64,000 nucleotides of DNA from Halobellus limi (GCF_004799685.1 NZ_CP031311.1:124001-188000), one strand, 5' to 3'; positions 16,587-25,945 are shown, counted from the stretch's first letter. A program made the numbers and translations. Notes: generated from the letters alone by a model not told the origin.

Positions 16587-17006
16587 TTACAGCCAGAGGT
16601 CCAGGTCGGTGGTCTCGTCGTGCTCGCGGACCAGCGCGTCGTCGAACGCGCGGAGGTACACCTCGCCGGCGAAGACGGTCGCGGCGTTGAGGTGTCCCGC
16701 GAGCGCCTGCCCGCTCGGCCGAGAGAGCACCGCGTGAGTGTGAGCGAAGCGCTCTCCGTCGAGGTCGGCGACGTTACCGACGCAGGCGGCCACCTCCAGG
16801 GGTTCGTCGAAGGTCACCGACTGGTACTCTTTGTCCTCCTGGTCGTAGAACCACACCTCGGCGTCCTGGACGGCCCCCATCGCCTGGAACCACGCGGCGT
16901 CGATCCCTTCGAGGTCGGCGAACTCCTCGATCTCGGTGCGCCAGTCCGCCCCCGTTTCGAGTCGAAGCAGGAACTCCCGACTCGCGTCGACCTCGCGATA
17001 GTGCAT
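16587..17006 (-). CDS. PPC-domain (DUF296) putative DNA-binding protein
   Basis: 139 aa. The PPC/DUF296 fold is recognised from FLLRLETGADW (about 11-21), EFADLEGIDAAWFQAMGAV, RFAHTHAVLSRPSGQALAGHL and AATVFAGEVYLRAF. In plants the domain follows AT-hooks; prokaryotic forms are stand-alone trimers with a His-based metal or ligand site, and the function is unsettled. The ATG at 17006 is chosen because an A/T box (atttttg on the minus strand, about 17031-17037) lies 25-31 bp upstream and the longer frame is low-complexity. The gene leads polC in one transcript. Confidence 0.82.
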   Translation of the reverse strand: MHYREVDASREFLLRLETGADWRTEIEEFADLEGIDAAWFQAMGAVQDAEVWFYDQEDKEYQSVTFDEPLEVAACVGNVADLDGERFAHTHAVLSRPSGQALAGHLNAATVFAGEVYLRAFDDALVREHDETTDLDLWL

Positions 17007-17079
17007 ATCCACCTCGTCGGGAGACGCGGACAAAAATCCTGCTGGTCGCGGCCCCGCGGCTATCGACCGGTGGCTCCCG

Positions 17080-17085
17080 AAAAAA
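17080..17085 (-). terminator. T-run terminator after the 55-aa gene
   Basis: Six consecutive T on the minus strand, about 23 bp after the stop at 17108. Archaeal termination commonly needs only such a T-tract. Confidence 0.5.
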
Positions 17086-17107
17086 GATCGGTCACCGAGC
17101 GGACGCC

Positions 17108-17275
17108 CTACGCCCAGTCTCGAAGCGACGGCGCTTCGGACAGTCGCATCGAGAGCCACGCGTCATCGCGGGAGATGTCCGCGATGATGAACTCCGATTG
17201 GGAGGGAGTGGAGTCCACCGAGGCCATCACCTCGGCGCGCGACGCGTCGGACACAGCCGTCGCATTCGGCGTCAT
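17108..17275 (-). CDS. Small conserved haloarchaeal protein, 55 aa
   Basis: The ORF runs from ATG 17275 to TAG 17108-17110. It reads MTPNATAVSDASRAEVMASV, then EFIIADISRDDAWLSM and SEAPSLRDWA. The central IADIS-x3-AWL and final EAPSL-x-W match my recollection of a small haloarchaeal family without assigned function. A minus-strand TATA box (tttatgta, about 17299-17307) sits about 25-30 bp upstream, giving a leaderless start. Codon use is strongly G/C-ending, like real genes here. Confidence 0.7.
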   Translation of the reverse strand: MTPNATAVSDASRAEVMASVDSTPSQSEFIIADISRDDAWLSMRLSEAPSLRDWA

Positions 17276-17808
17276 GTTTGTGAGTGTGTCTCATTCATAC
17301 ATAAACCCGTCGGATCGCTGCCGTGAGTTATTTCACGATTATGTATATTATGGCGTGTGAAATAGCACGTTAGTGTATAAGTAACGACTAACGGAAAACG
17401 TATGCTGTATCTCAGCCGGCTATCCGTGCGAACGTGTAGCAACCTGCGGGGTGTCGCAGCCGCCTGAGATCGTCCGGCTGTACCGCCGCGACGGCTGTCG
17501 CGATCCCGGGGCCGCGAGCGCCGGCGGATCGGACGCGCCCGACACTGCGAGCGATGGGCACGGCCGATACGATATCGAGGGTCACGGCCGATACGATATC
17601 GAGGGTCACGGCCGATACGATATCGAGGGGCAAGCCGATACGATGATCCAGGGACACGGCCGACGGTGCGAACACCGGACCGACCGCGGTCCGGCGGCCG
17701 CTGGGTCTCTCCCGGCGGCGCGTATCGACGCACACCGACGAGAACCGTCCGCGAAGCCCTCCGAGAACCTTCAAAGAGTACAAGAGGTGTGACGCAGTAC
17801 AACGCCCC
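17276..17808. other. Intergenic region with repeats, no gene seen
   Basis: 533 bp. The left 130 bp are A/T-rich and contain the promoter of the 55-aa gene. The centre holds a 24-bp tandem repeat. The right end carries the promoter of the CBS-domain gene. Open frames here are products of the repeat and show no recognisable protein. Confidence 0.6.
17559..17654. repeat. 24-bp tandem repeat (3 exact-like copies plus 1 degenerate)
   Basis: Units start at 17559, 17583 and 17607 with cacggccgatacgatatcga plus gggt. Only the last base differs in the third copy. A degenerate fourth unit follows at 17631 and a fragment after 17655. Each unit contains the palindrome cgatatcg, so the array presents evenly spaced palindromes two or so helix turns apart. 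Confidence 0.95.
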
Positions 17809-18654
17809 ATGAACGTTGCCGACGCGATGACTCCCCGCGAGGACGTTGTCACTGTCGAACTCCCGGGGACCCGCGACGACGTGTTGGAGTACCTGCAGGA
17901 GCGCGGCTTCTCCTCGGTCCCGGTGGTCAAAGACGGCCCCGACGGCGAGGAGTACCGCGGGCTCGTCTCCCGCGAGGAACTGATCGAACGACCCGACGAG
18001 GACCAGCTCGCGGTCCTGATGCGCGAGGTCCCGACGGTCACCGCCGACACGAGCGTCGAGGAGGCGGCACACCTGATGCTCGACACCGGCTCCCGACGCG
18101 TCCCCGTCGTCGACGGCCGACTGGAGGGGATCGTCACCGTCACCGACGTCGTCCACGCCATCGCCCGCGGCGAGGTCGACACCGACGCCACCGCCGGCGA
18201 CGTCGCGACCGCGGACGTGAACACGACCTACGCCGGGACGCCGCTGCCGGTCGCCGAGCGCGAAATCTACTACGCGAACGTCCCCTACACGGTCTGTCTC
18301 GACGACGACGGCCGGATGAGCGGCATCCTCACCGAGGTCGACATCATCGAGGTCGCCCGCGTCGTCGAGGGTGAGGACGACACCGGCGACTCCGTCGCCG
18401 GCCAGGACGACGAGTGGATGTGGGAGGGAATCAAGGCCATCGGGAAGCGCTACGTCCCGACCCGGAACGTCGAACTCCCCTCCGAACCCGCCTCGAAGTT
18501 CATGTCCGACGGCCTGGTGACGGTCTCGAAGCGCAAGTCCGTCGTCGAGGTCGCCCAGGCGATGATCACCGAGGACATCGAGCAGATCCCGCTCGTCACC
18601 GGTGACGAACTGATCGGCATCGTCCGCGACGTCGACCTCCTGGAGGCGCTGTAA
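17809..18654 (+). CDS. Four-CBS-domain regulatory protein
   Basis: 281 aa made only of CBS repeats, four in tandem. Recognisable units are MNVADAMTPREDVVTV, MREVPTVTADTSVEEAAHLM with RRVPVVDGRLEGIVTVTDVV, GDVATADVNTTYAGTPLPVA with MSGILTEVDIIEVA, and SKFMSDGLVTVSKRKSVVEVA with EQIPLVTGDELIGIVRDVDL. CBS pairs bind adenine nucleotides or SAM and regulate partner proteins. The stop overlaps the glyS ATG by one base, so this gene and glyS share a transcript, a conserved arrangement in haloarchaea as far as I recall. The target is unknown. Confidence 0.9.
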   Translation: MNVADAMTPREDVVTVELPGTRDDVLEYLQERGFSSVPVVKDGPDGEEYRGLVSREELIERPDEDQLAVLMREVPTVTADTSVEEAAHLMLDTGSRRVPVVDGRLEGIVTVTDVVHAIARGEVDTDATAGDVATADVNTTYAGTPLPVAEREIYYANVPYTVCLDDDGRMSGILTEVDIIEVARVVEGEDDTGDSVAGQDDEWMWEGIKAIGKRYVPTRNVELPSEPASKFMSDGLVTVSKRKSVVEVAQAMITEDIEQIPLVTGDELIGIVRDVDLLEAL

Positions 18655-20453
18655 TGAGCGAGGAGCGAACCGAGGGGGAACGGCTCGCCGAACTGGCCAA
18701 GCGCCGGGGCTACTTCTTCGGCGCGAGCGGGGCCTACGGCGGCGCCGCCGGCTTCTACACCTTCGGTCCGCAGGGCGCGGCGCTGAAGTCGAACGTCGAG
18801 GACGCCTGGCGCGACCGCTTCACCGTCCAGGAGGGCAACTTCGAGATCGAGGCGCCGACGATCATGCCCGAACCCGTCTTCGAGGCGTCGGGTCACCTCG
18901 ACGGCTTCGACGACATGCTCGTCGAGTGTCCCGAGTGCGGGGAGTCCCACCGCGCGGACCACCTCGTCGAGGACAACACCGACGTCGAGGACGCCGAGTC
19001 GCTGCCGATCGCGGAGGTCGAAGAGCTGATCGCCGACAACGACCTCCGGTGTCCGAACTGCGGCGGTGCCCTCGCGGGCGAGGAGATCGAGGACTTCAAC
19101 CTGATGTTCGAGACGAACATCGGGCCGGGGTCGTCGACGCCGGGGTACCTCCGCCCGGAGACCGCACAGGGCATCTTCGTCGAGTTCCCGCGCATCAAGG
19201 AGTACGCGCGCAACAGCCTCCCGTTCGGCGCGACGCAGATCGGCCGCGCCTACCGAAACGAGATCTCGCCGCGGAAGAGCATCGTCCGCACGCGGGAGTT
19301 CACGCAGGCGGAGTTAGAGCAGTTCGTCGACCCCGAGCGCGACGAGCCCGACCTCGACTCGGTCGAAGACGTCGAGGTGACGCTGTACCCCGCGACCGAG
19401 CAGGGGAGCGAGGACGGCGAGTACGTCGAGACGACGGTCGGCGAGGCCGTCGACGAGAGTATCGTCGGCGACGCGTGGATCGGCTACTTCCTCGGCATCG
19501 CCCAGGAGTGGTACGAGCGCGTCGGCGTCGACATGGACCGCTTCCGCTTCCGCCAGCACCTCGCGGGCGAGCGGGCCCACTACGCCGCGGACTGCTGGGA
19601 CGCGGAAAGCGAAGTCGACGGCGACTGGATCGAGATCGCGGGCTTCGCGTATCGGGGCGACTACGACCTCTCGAAGCACGGCGAGCACAGCGACGACGAC
19701 TTCACCATCTTCCGGCAGTTCGACGAGCCGAAGACGGTCGAGAGAGCGGTCGTCGACCCCGATATGAGCGTTCTCGGCCCCGAGTTCGGCGGGGCCGCCG
19801 CCGACGTGAAGTCGGCGCTCGAAGAGCTGGCAGAGCGCGACCCCGCGGCGTTCGAGTCGGAGACGGTCGCGGTCACCGTCGGCGGCGAGACCAAGACCGT
19901 CGACGCGGACGTGGCGAACTTCCGGGTCGAAGAGCAGACCGTCTCGGGCGAGCACATCACCCCGCACGTGATCGAGCCGTCGTTCGGTGTCGACCGGACG
20001 GTGTACACGCTGCTGGCGCACGGGTACAACGAGGACGAGGTCGACGGCGAGACGCGGTCGTTCCTCTCGCTCTCGCCGACGGTCGCGCCGACGGACGTCG
20101 GCGTCTTCCCGCTGGTCTCGAACGTCGAGGAACTCACCGCGCGCGCGGAGGCGCTCGTCGACGACCTCAGGGAGTCGGGCTTCAGCGTCGTCTACGACGA
20201 CTCCGGTAGCATCGGCCGTCGGTACCGTCGCCAGGACGAGGTCGGCACGCCCTTCTGCGTCACCGTCGACCGCGACGGCCTGGAGGGCGACGGCCCCGAC
20301 ACCGTCACGATCCGCGAGCGCGACACCGCCCGGCAGGTCCGCGTTCCGATCGACGCTCTGGTCGAAGAGCTCCGCGCCGTCTCGGACGGCGAGCGCCCCT
20401 TCGACGACCTGGTCGCCGAGTACGACCTCGTCGCGCCGGGCGCGGACGCGTAG
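18654..20453 (+). CDS. glyS: Glycine-tRNA ligase (archaeal/eukaryal dimeric type)
   Basis: 599 aa class II synthetase. Motif 2 lies in RNEISPRKSIVRTREFTQAE and motif 3 in EPSFGVDRTVYTLL. Two zinc-ribbon-like pairs, CPECGES (about 91) and CPNCGG, sit in the insertion after motif 1. The C-terminal anticodon-binding domain spans about 490-590. It charges tRNA-Gly with glycine in the cytoplasm. It is co-transcribed with the CBS gene upstream and probably with the downstream kinase-like gene, whose GTG starts 4 bp after this stop. Confidence 0.96.
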   Translation: MSEERTEGERLAELAKRRGYFFGASGAYGGAAGFYTFGPQGAALKSNVEDAWRDRFTVQEGNFEIEAPTIMPEPVFEASGHLDGFDDMLVECPECGESHRADHLVEDNTDVEDAESLPIAEVEELIADNDLRCPNCGGALAGEEIEDFNLMFETNIGPGSSTPGYLRPETAQGIFVEFPRIKEYARNSLPFGATQIGRAYRNEISPRKSIVRTREFTQAELEQFVDPERDEPDLDSVEDVEVTLYPATEQGSEDGEYVETTVGEAVDESIVGDAWIGYFLGIAQEWYERVGVDMDRFRFRQHLAGERAHYAADCWDAESEVDGDWIEIAGFAYRGDYDLSKHGEHSDDDFTIFRQFDEPKTVERAVVDPDMSVLGPEFGGAAADVKSALEELAERDPAAFESETVAVTVGGETKTVDADVANFRVEEQTVSGEHITPHVIEPSFGVDRTVYTLLAHGYNEDEVDGETRSFLSLSPTVAPTDVGVFPLVSNVEELTARAEALVDDLRESGFSVVYDDSGSIGRRYRRQDEVGTPFCVTVDRDGLEGDGPDTVTIRERDTARQVRVPIDALVEELRAVSDGERPFDDLVAEYDLVAPGADA

Positions 20454-20456
20454 ACA

Positions 20457-21110
20457 GTGTCTCCCTCCCAGTCGTCGACCGGCGTGCTCGCGGGGGTGTC
20501 CCGGAGCGAGTTCAGACGGCGGCTGGTCCACGCCAGCGGGACCGGGCTCCCGCTGCTGTACGTCCTCGGCCTCGCGACGTGGACGCAACTCGGCTACGTG
20601 ATGCTGCTCGCCTCGGCGATCGCCGCGACCCTGGAGTTCTTTCGACTCGTCGTCGGCCTCGACTGGTCCGTCTACGACAACCTCACGCGCTCCTACGAGC
20701 AGTCGAACGTCGCGGGCTACGCGCTTTTCGTGTTCAGCATCACCGCAGTCGTCCTCACCTTCGCCCCGCACGTCGCGGTTCCCGCCGCGCTGATGCTGAC
20801 CATCGGCGACCCGATCTCGGGCGTGCTCGGGACGACCCGCGAGGCCGGCGAGCCGAAGCGACTGCGGACGCTCGGGGCGATGTTCGCGGTCTGTCTCGCC
20901 GTCTCGCTCCCGTTTCTCCTGCCCGCCGCGGGCGTCGCGGCCGGCCTCGCGGCGTCGGTCGCGGGGGCGCTCGGCGCGACGCTCGCCGACGGCTTCAAAC
21001 CCGTCGTCGCGGGCTACGTCGTCGACGACAACCTCTCGATCCCCCCGGCGGCGTCGGTCGCCGCGGGCGTCGTCCTCGCGGTGACGCGCGCCGCGCCGGT
21101 GTTCGGGTGA
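20457..21110 (+). CDS. Dolichol/phytol-type polyprenol kinase family membrane protein
   Basis: 217 aa, about six hydrophobic segments, GTG start 4 bp after the glyS stop. The motif TIGDPISGVLGTTR (about 114-127) and the later GATLADGFKPVVAGYVVDDNLSIPP match the SEC59/DGK1/VTE5 family. That family phosphorylates lipid alcohols such as dolichol or phytol with CTP. In haloarchaea a role in dolichyl phosphate supply for N-glycosylation or in prenyl salvage is plausible. The substrate cannot be read from the sequence. Confidence 0.8.
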   Translation: MSPSQSSTGVLAGVSRSEFRRRLVHASGTGLPLLYVLGLATWTQLGYVMLLASAIAATLEFFRLVVGLDWSVYDNLTRSYEQSNVAGYALFVFSITAVVLTFAPHVAVPAALMLTIGDPISGVLGTTREAGEPKRLRTLGAMFAVCLAVSLPFLLPAAGVAAGLAASVAGALGATLADGFKPVVAGYVVDDNLSIPPAASVAAGVVLAVTRAAPVFG

Positions 21111-21211
21111 CGGCGTTTGAGTCGGGGTTCCGTTCTCTGGGGGAGCCGACCGCGACGCTCTCCGGCCGACCCACACGACGATTTTTGTACGATCACGACG
21201 AAACGCGGGCT

Positions 21212-21697
21212 GTGACGGTCTACGAGAGCGACCTCCCGGGCGTCGGAAAGAAACACGAGATCGACCTGCCGGACGGGTCACAGCTCGTCGTCGTGACCCA
21301 CAACGAGGGGCGCCGAGAGGTGTTCTTGCGCGCGGACCCCGACAGCGACTCCGAGAAACTGTTCGAGTTGCCCGACCGCCTGGCCCGACAGGTCGGGACG
21401 ATCCTGGAGGGCGCGTACTTCCAGCCCGTCAAGTCTCAGGACATCGAGACGCTGCTCGGCGGCGACACGCTCCTCGAGTGGGTCGACGTCGGCGAGGACT
21501 CCCCGATCGCCGGGCAGACGCTCGGGGAGTCCGACCTCCGCGCGGAGACGGGAGCCTCGGTCGTCGCCGTCGAGCGCGGCACCGACGTGATCCCGTCGCC
21601 GGGGGCGGAGACGACGATCCGCGCGGGTGACCGGCTCGTCGTCGTCGGCACCCGGGAGAACTGCGAGGACTTCCAGTCGCGCGTGGACGGGACATAA
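21212..21697 (+). CDS. RCK_C (TrkA-C) regulatory subunit of cation/proton antiporter
   Basis: 161 aa with a GTG start. Residues about 75-160 form an RCK_C domain (SPIAGQTLGESDLRAETGASVVAV, then GDRLVVVG). The N-terminal 70 residues resemble the KhtT-type N domain (VGKKHEIDLPDG). It probably binds a nucleotide or ion and gates the antiporter encoded next. The GTG at 21212 is chosen because atttttgtac at 21181-21190 is a good TATA box 25-30 bp upstream. The stop overlaps the antiporter ATG by one base. Confidence 0.85.
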   Translation: MTVYESDLPGVGKKHEIDLPDGSQLVVVTHNEGRREVFLRADPDSDSEKLFELPDRLARQVGTILEGAYFQPVKSQDIETLLGGDTLLEWVDVGEDSPIAGQTLGESDLRAETGASVVAVERGTDVIPSPGAETTIRAGDRLVVVGTRENCEDFQSRVDGT

Positions 21698-22902
21698 TGG
21701 CGGCCGGGCTGTTAGAACTCGGCCAGGTGTTCGCCGTGCTCGCGATCGCCGGAGCCGCGGCGCTGCGGATCGGCCTCTCGGTGATCCCGCTGTACGTCGT
21801 GAGCGGGATGCTCGCCGGCCCGTTCGTCGCCGGTCGATTCGGCGTCCCCTACGTTTCCAATGGAGAACTCCTCACCGTCCTCGCGGAGGTCGGAATCGTC
21901 TTGCTTCTGTTCTTCCTGGGCCTGGAGTTCAGCCTGGACCGCCTGCTCGCGGCGCGCTCGCGGATCACCCGCGCGGGCGTGATCGATGCCGCGATCAACC
22001 TCCCGCTCGGGATCGCGATCGGCCTCGCGCTCGGGTGGTCGGTCGTCGAAGCACTCCTCCTCGGCGGGATCGTCTACATCTCCTCGTCGGCGATCATCAC
22101 GAAGACCCTCATCGACCTGGGGTGGATCGCCAACGACGAGGCCGACCCGATCCTCGGGACGCTCGTCTTCGAGGACCTCCTCATCGCCGTCTACCTCGCG
22201 GTCGTCACCTCGCTCGTCCTCGGCGGCGCCGACGCCGGAGTGAGCGGCCTCGGGCGCTCGCTGGCTATCGCCTTCGGCTTCCTGGGGGCGCTCCTCCTCG
22301 CCGTCCAGTACGGCACCGAGTTCTTCTCGCGCGTCCTCGACGTCTCCGATACGGAGTCGTTCGTCCTCCGGATCCTGGGCGTGGTCGTCCCGATCGCGGG
22401 GGTCGCGCTCGCGCTGGGCGTGAGCGAGGCCGTCGCGGCGTTCTTCGTCGGGATGGGCTTCTCGACCAGCGGCCACCGCGAGCGGATCGAACGGCAGCTG
22501 ACGCCCGTCCGCGACGTCTTCGCCGCCGTGTTCTTCTTCTGGATCGGCGTCGGCACCGACCCCCGATTGCTCCCCGGTATCGCCCTGCCGCTCGCGGCGG
22601 CCGTCCTCCTGACGACCCCCGCGAAACTGCTCTCGGGCTACCTGGGCGGGCGCGTCTACGACCTCTCCGAGCACCGGTCGTTCCGCGTCGGCCTCGGTCT
22701 GGTGCCGCGCGGGGAGTTCTCGCTCGTCATCGCCGCGCTCGCCGCGGGCGGGTCGACGACGGTGATGCGAGAGACGATCCCGGCGCTCGCGGTCGGGTAC
22801 GTCCTCGTGATGAGCGTCGTCGGGACGCTGCTGATGCAGCGCGCCGATCGCGTGGAGGGGCTGCTCGATCGCGTGCGCTCGGATACCGGGGCGTCGACGT
22901 GA
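21697..22902 (+). CDS. CPA2-family cation/proton antiporter (KefB/KhtU-like)
   Basis: 401 aa with about 12 membrane segments. Family hallmarks are LLLFFLGLEFSLDRLLAAR (about 68-86), AIITKTLIDLGW with DPILGTLVFEDLLIA, and RVGLGLVPRGEFSLVIAALA near 330. Such proteins exchange K+ or Na+ for H+ across the membrane. There is no fused RCK domain; the regulatory subunit is the separate overlapping gene upstream, as in KhtTU pairs. Ion homeostasis is a natural role in a salt-in halophile. Confidence 0.9.
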   Translation: MAAGLLELGQVFAVLAIAGAAALRIGLSVIPLYVVSGMLAGPFVAGRFGVPYVSNGELLTVLAEVGIVLLLFFLGLEFSLDRLLAARSRITRAGVIDAAINLPLGIAIGLALGWSVVEALLLGGIVYISSSAIITKTLIDLGWIANDEADPILGTLVFEDLLIAVYLAVVTSLVLGGADAGVSGLGRSLAIAFGFLGALLLAVQYGTEFFSRVLDVSDTESFVLRILGVVVPIAGVALALGVSEAVAAFFVGMGFSTSGHRERIERQLTPVRDVFAAVFFFWIGVGTDPRLLPGIALPLAAAVLLTTPAKLLSGYLGGRVYDLSEHRSFRVGLGLVPRGEFSLVIAALAAGGSTTVMRETIPALAVGYVLVMSVVGTLLMQRADRVEGLLDRVRSDTGAST

Positions 22903-22975
22903 GCCGACGTGATCGAACGTCGGCGTGGTCGAATCCCGAAAACGTTTAGTGCGCTCGAACGACTGGTAGCTGGCA

Positions 22976-23107
22976 ATGACGCGGCTCTCTCCCACGCGCG
23001 TTCGCGCTCCCCGGAGAGCCGTGGCTGCGGTCGTCTCGCCCCGTCCCGCGCCGTGTTCTCCCGAGACGACCGACGCCGCGCGGCGACCGCGACGACGGGC
23101 CGCCTAG
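22976..23107 (+). CDS. Possible 43-aa Arg-rich small protein
   Basis: In the 343-bp gap before argG, an ORF runs from ATG 22976 to TAG 23105-23107. It reads MTRLSPTRVRAPRRAVAAVV and ends RRPRRRAA. The box acgtttag (22942-22949) lies about 30 bp upstream, suitable for a leaderless start. Against it, the peptide is very basic for a halophile and unlike any family I know. The rest of the gap is empty apart from the argG promoter. Confidence 0.3.
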   Translation: MTRLSPTRVRAPRRAVAAVVSPRPAPCSPETTDAARRPRRRAA

Positions 23108-23212
23108 GCCCACTACTACCTCTCTTTCCACGTTGCATCGAAGGACTTCACAAGCGACTAGCGTCTCTATAGGCATCTCTGCGGTTTAATTTCCAAAATT
23201 CAAACCGTGTAA

Positions 23213-23218
23213 TTTATA
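23213..23218 (+). promoter_or_regulatory. TATA box of argG
   Basis: tttata in an A/T-rich patch (23186-23220), 28-33 bp before the ATG at 23246. This implies a leaderless argGH transcript. Confidence 0.65.
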
Positions 23219-23245
23219 CGGAAGAGCGTCCGATTCGGAGATATA

Positions 23246-24460
23246 ATGACAAGCGTGGCACTCGCGTTCTCGGGCGGCCTCGACACCACAGTCTGCGTCT
23301 CGCTCCTGCAGGAGGAGTACGGCTACGACGAAGTCGTCGGCGTGACCGTCGACGTTGGCCAGCCCGAATCGGAGTTCGAGGAGGCACAGGAGACCGCCGA
23401 CGCGCACGGCCTAGACCTGCACGTCGTCGACGCGAAAGACGAGTTCGCAGACCTCTGTTTCGACTCCGTCCGCGCGAACGCGACGTATCAGGGCTACCCG
23501 CTCGGCACGGCGCTGGCCCGCCCGGTGATCGCGAACGCGATCCTGGAAGTGGCGGAAGAGGAGGGCTGCGACGCCCTCGCTCACGGCTGCACCGGCAAAG
23601 GCAACGATCAGCTCCGCTTCGAGGTCGTCTGGCGCGCCTCCGACCTCGACGTCGTCGCGCCGGTCCGCGAACTGGAACTCACCCGCGAGTGGGAACAGCA
23701 GTACGCCGAGGAACACGACCTCCCCGTCCAGTCGGGGAATTCGGGAGTTTGGTCGATCGACACGAACCTCTGGAGCCGCTCCGTCGAGGGCGGTCAGCTG
23801 GAAGACCCCGGCTACGTCCCGCCGGAGGACATCTACGAGTGGACCGACGACCCCGCCAACGCCACCGAGACCGAGCTAGTCGAGATCACGTTCGAGGACG
23901 GCTACCCGGTCGCCCTCGACGGCGAGGACCGCTCCCCGACGGAACTCATCGAGACGCTGAACGAGCAGGCCGGCAAACACGGCGTCGGCCGCACGGATAT
24001 GATGGAAGACCGGATGCTCGGGCTGAAGGTCCGCGAGAACTACGAGCACCCGGCGGCGACGACGCTTCTGACCGCCCACGAGGCCCTCGAACAACTCGTC
24101 CTCACGAAGGACGAGCGCGACTTCAAGCGCTCGATCGACGACGAGTGGGCCCAGAAGGGCTACGAGGGCCTCGTCGACCACCCGCTCGTCGACGCCCTGG
24201 AGGGCTTCATCGACGAGACGCAGTCCCGCGTCACCGGCACCGTGACGATCAAGTTCCAGGGCGGGCAGGCCCGCCCGGTGGCCCGCGAGTCGGAGTACGC
24301 CGCCTACTCGGAGGACGCCGCCTCGTTCAACACCTCCGGCGTCGGCGACATCACCCAGCAGGACGCGACGGGCGTCGCGAAGTACCACGGGTTCCAGTCG
24401 CGCCTCGCGAACGCCGCGATCGACGCCGCCGAGAACGACGACGAAGGCGACTGGGAGTGA
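23246..24460 (+). CDS. argG: Argininosuccinate synthase
   Basis: 404 aa. It condenses citrulline and aspartate with ATP to argininosuccinate. The PP-loop SGGLDTTV is at residues 9-16 and the citrulline/aspartate site GCTGKGNDQLRFE near 115-127. The length is usual. argH starts 3 bp after the stop, so the last two steps of arginine synthesis form one operon, next to the LysW-dependent cluster for the earlier steps. Confidence 0.97.
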   Translation: MTSVALAFSGGLDTTVCVSLLQEEYGYDEVVGVTVDVGQPESEFEEAQETADAHGLDLHVVDAKDEFADLCFDSVRANATYQGYPLGTALARPVIANAILEVAEEEGCDALAHGCTGKGNDQLRFEVVWRASDLDVVAPVRELELTREWEQQYAEEHDLPVQSGNSGVWSIDTNLWSRSVEGGQLEDPGYVPPEDIYEWTDDPANATETELVEITFEDGYPVALDGEDRSPTELIETLNEQAGKHGVGRTDMMEDRMLGLKVRENYEHPAATTLLTAHEALEQLVLTKDERDFKRSIDDEWAQKGYEGLVDHPLVDALEGFIDETQSRVTGTVTIKFQGGQARPVARESEYAAYSEDAASFNTSGVGDITQQDATGVAKYHGFQSRLANAAIDAAENDDEGDWE

Positions 24461-24463
24461 AAA

Positions 24464-25945
24464 ATGACGGGCGAGGGCGCTGACCACGGCGAAGAACGCT
24501 CGGGCGTCGTCCGCCGCGACCGCTTCAGCGGCGGCCCCGCGCGCGGATTTATGTCCAGCCTCGCCGCCGACGAGCGGATCTTCGCCGCCGACCTCGCGGT
24601 CGACCGCGCGCACGTGGTGATGCTCGCCGAGCAGGACGTCGTCGACGACGACGTCGTCGGCGAGATCCTCGCCGCCCTCGACGAGATCGAGGCGGCGGGC
24701 CACGGCGCGCTCCCCGAGGGCGAGGACGTCCACGAGGCCATCGAGACGGCCGTCGTCGAACGCGTCGGCGAGGACGGGGGGAAGATGCACACCGCCCGCA
24801 GTCGGAACGACGAGGTCGCGACCTGCATCCGCCACCGCCTGCGCGAGGACCTTCTCGAATCCATCGAGGCGACGGTCGCCCTCCGCGAGGCGCTCGTCGA
24901 GGTCGCGGCCGAGCACGTCGACACCGTGATGCCCGGCTACACGCACCTCCAGCCCGCCCAGCCCACGACGGTCGCGCACTTTCTGCTCTCCTACGAGTCG
25001 GCGTTCGCCCGCGACACCGCGCGCCTGCTGGACGCCTACGACCGGACGAACCGCTCGCCGCTCGGCGCGGCGGCCTTCGCCGGGACGCCGTTCGACATCG
25101 ACCGCGAGCGGACCGCCGAGCTGCTCGGTTTCGACGGCGTCGTCGCGAACTCGATGGACGCCTCGGCGGGGAGGGACTTCCTCGCGGAGTCGACGGCGGC
25201 GCTCGCGACGCACGCGACGACGCTCTCGGGCCTCGCGGAGGACCTCGTGATCTTCGCGAACAAGGGGCACGTCGACCTCGCCGACGAGTACTCCTCGACG
25301 TCGTCGATCATGCCCCAGAAGGTGAATCCGGATACCTTAGAACTCGTCCGCGCGGTCGCGGGCGACGCGGTCGGCGGCCTCTCCGGCCTGCTGACGACGC
25401 TGAAGGGGCTCCCGCGCGCGTACAACCGCGACCTCCAGCGCGCGACGCCGCACGCCTGGGAGACGGTCGACGCGGTGTCGGAGGCGACCGCCGTCGCCGC
25501 CGGCGCGGTCGCCACCGCCGAGTGGCCCGAAGAGACGCTCGAAGCGGCGTCCGGGGAGGGCTTCTCGACGGCGACGGGCGTCGCGGACGCGCTCGCGATG
25601 GCGGGCGTGCCGTTCCGCACCGCTCACGAGGTGCTCGCGGCGGCCGCCGAGCGCGCCGACGGCGAGACGCCGGACCTCGCAACACTTGACGCGGTCGCAG
25701 GCGACGTGCTCGGCGAGTCCCTCTTCACCTACGTGAGCCGCGAGCGCGTCGAGGCCGCACTCGATCCCGTCCAGAGCGTCGCGAGCCGCGACTCGGCCGG
25801 CGGCCCCGCCCCAGAGGCCGTGGCCGCCCAGCTCGACGACGCCGAAGCGGGGATCGACGCCGACGCGGCGGCCCTCGGGGACCGCCGCGACGCGCTGGAC
25901 GCCGCCGCGGAGACGCTCGGATCGGAGGTCGACAGATATGTGTGA
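24464..25945 (+). CDS. argH: Argininosuccinate lyase
   Basis: 493 aa. It cleaves argininosuccinate to arginine and fumarate. The fumarase/aspartase signature SSIMPQKVNPDTLELVR is at about residues 282-298, containing the catalytic Ser loop. HTARSRNDEVATC (about 109-121) and TVMPGYTHLQPAQP (about 155-168) are the other conserved blocks. The C-terminal 60 residues are Ala/Asp-rich, a common haloarchaeal extension. Confidence 0.97.
   Translation: MTGEGADHGEERSGVVRRDRFSGGPARGFMSSLAADERIFAADLAVDRAHVVMLAEQDVVDDDVVGEILAALDEIEAAGHGALPEGEDVHEAIETAVVERVGEDGGKMHTARSRNDEVATCIRHRLREDLLESIEATVALREALVEVAAEHVDTVMPGYTHLQPAQPTTVAHFLLSYESAFARDTARLLDAYDRTNRSPLGAAAFAGTPFDIDRERTAELLGFDGVVANSMDASAGRDFLAESTAALATHATTLSGLAEDLVIFANKGHVDLADEYSSTSSIMPQKVNPDTLELVRAVAGDAVGGLSGLLTTLKGLPRAYNRDLQRATPHAWETVDAVSEATAVAAGAVATAEWPEETLEAASGEGFSTATGVADALAMAGVPFRTAHEVLAAAAERADGETPDLATLDAVAGDVLGESLFTYVSRERVEAALDPVQSVASRDSAGGPAPEAVAAQLDDAEAGIDADAAALGDRRDALDAAAETLGSEVDRYV

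Noticed and set aside
17559-17654. CRISPR array
   Set aside because: The repeats are directly adjacent with no spacers and there are no cas genes nearby.
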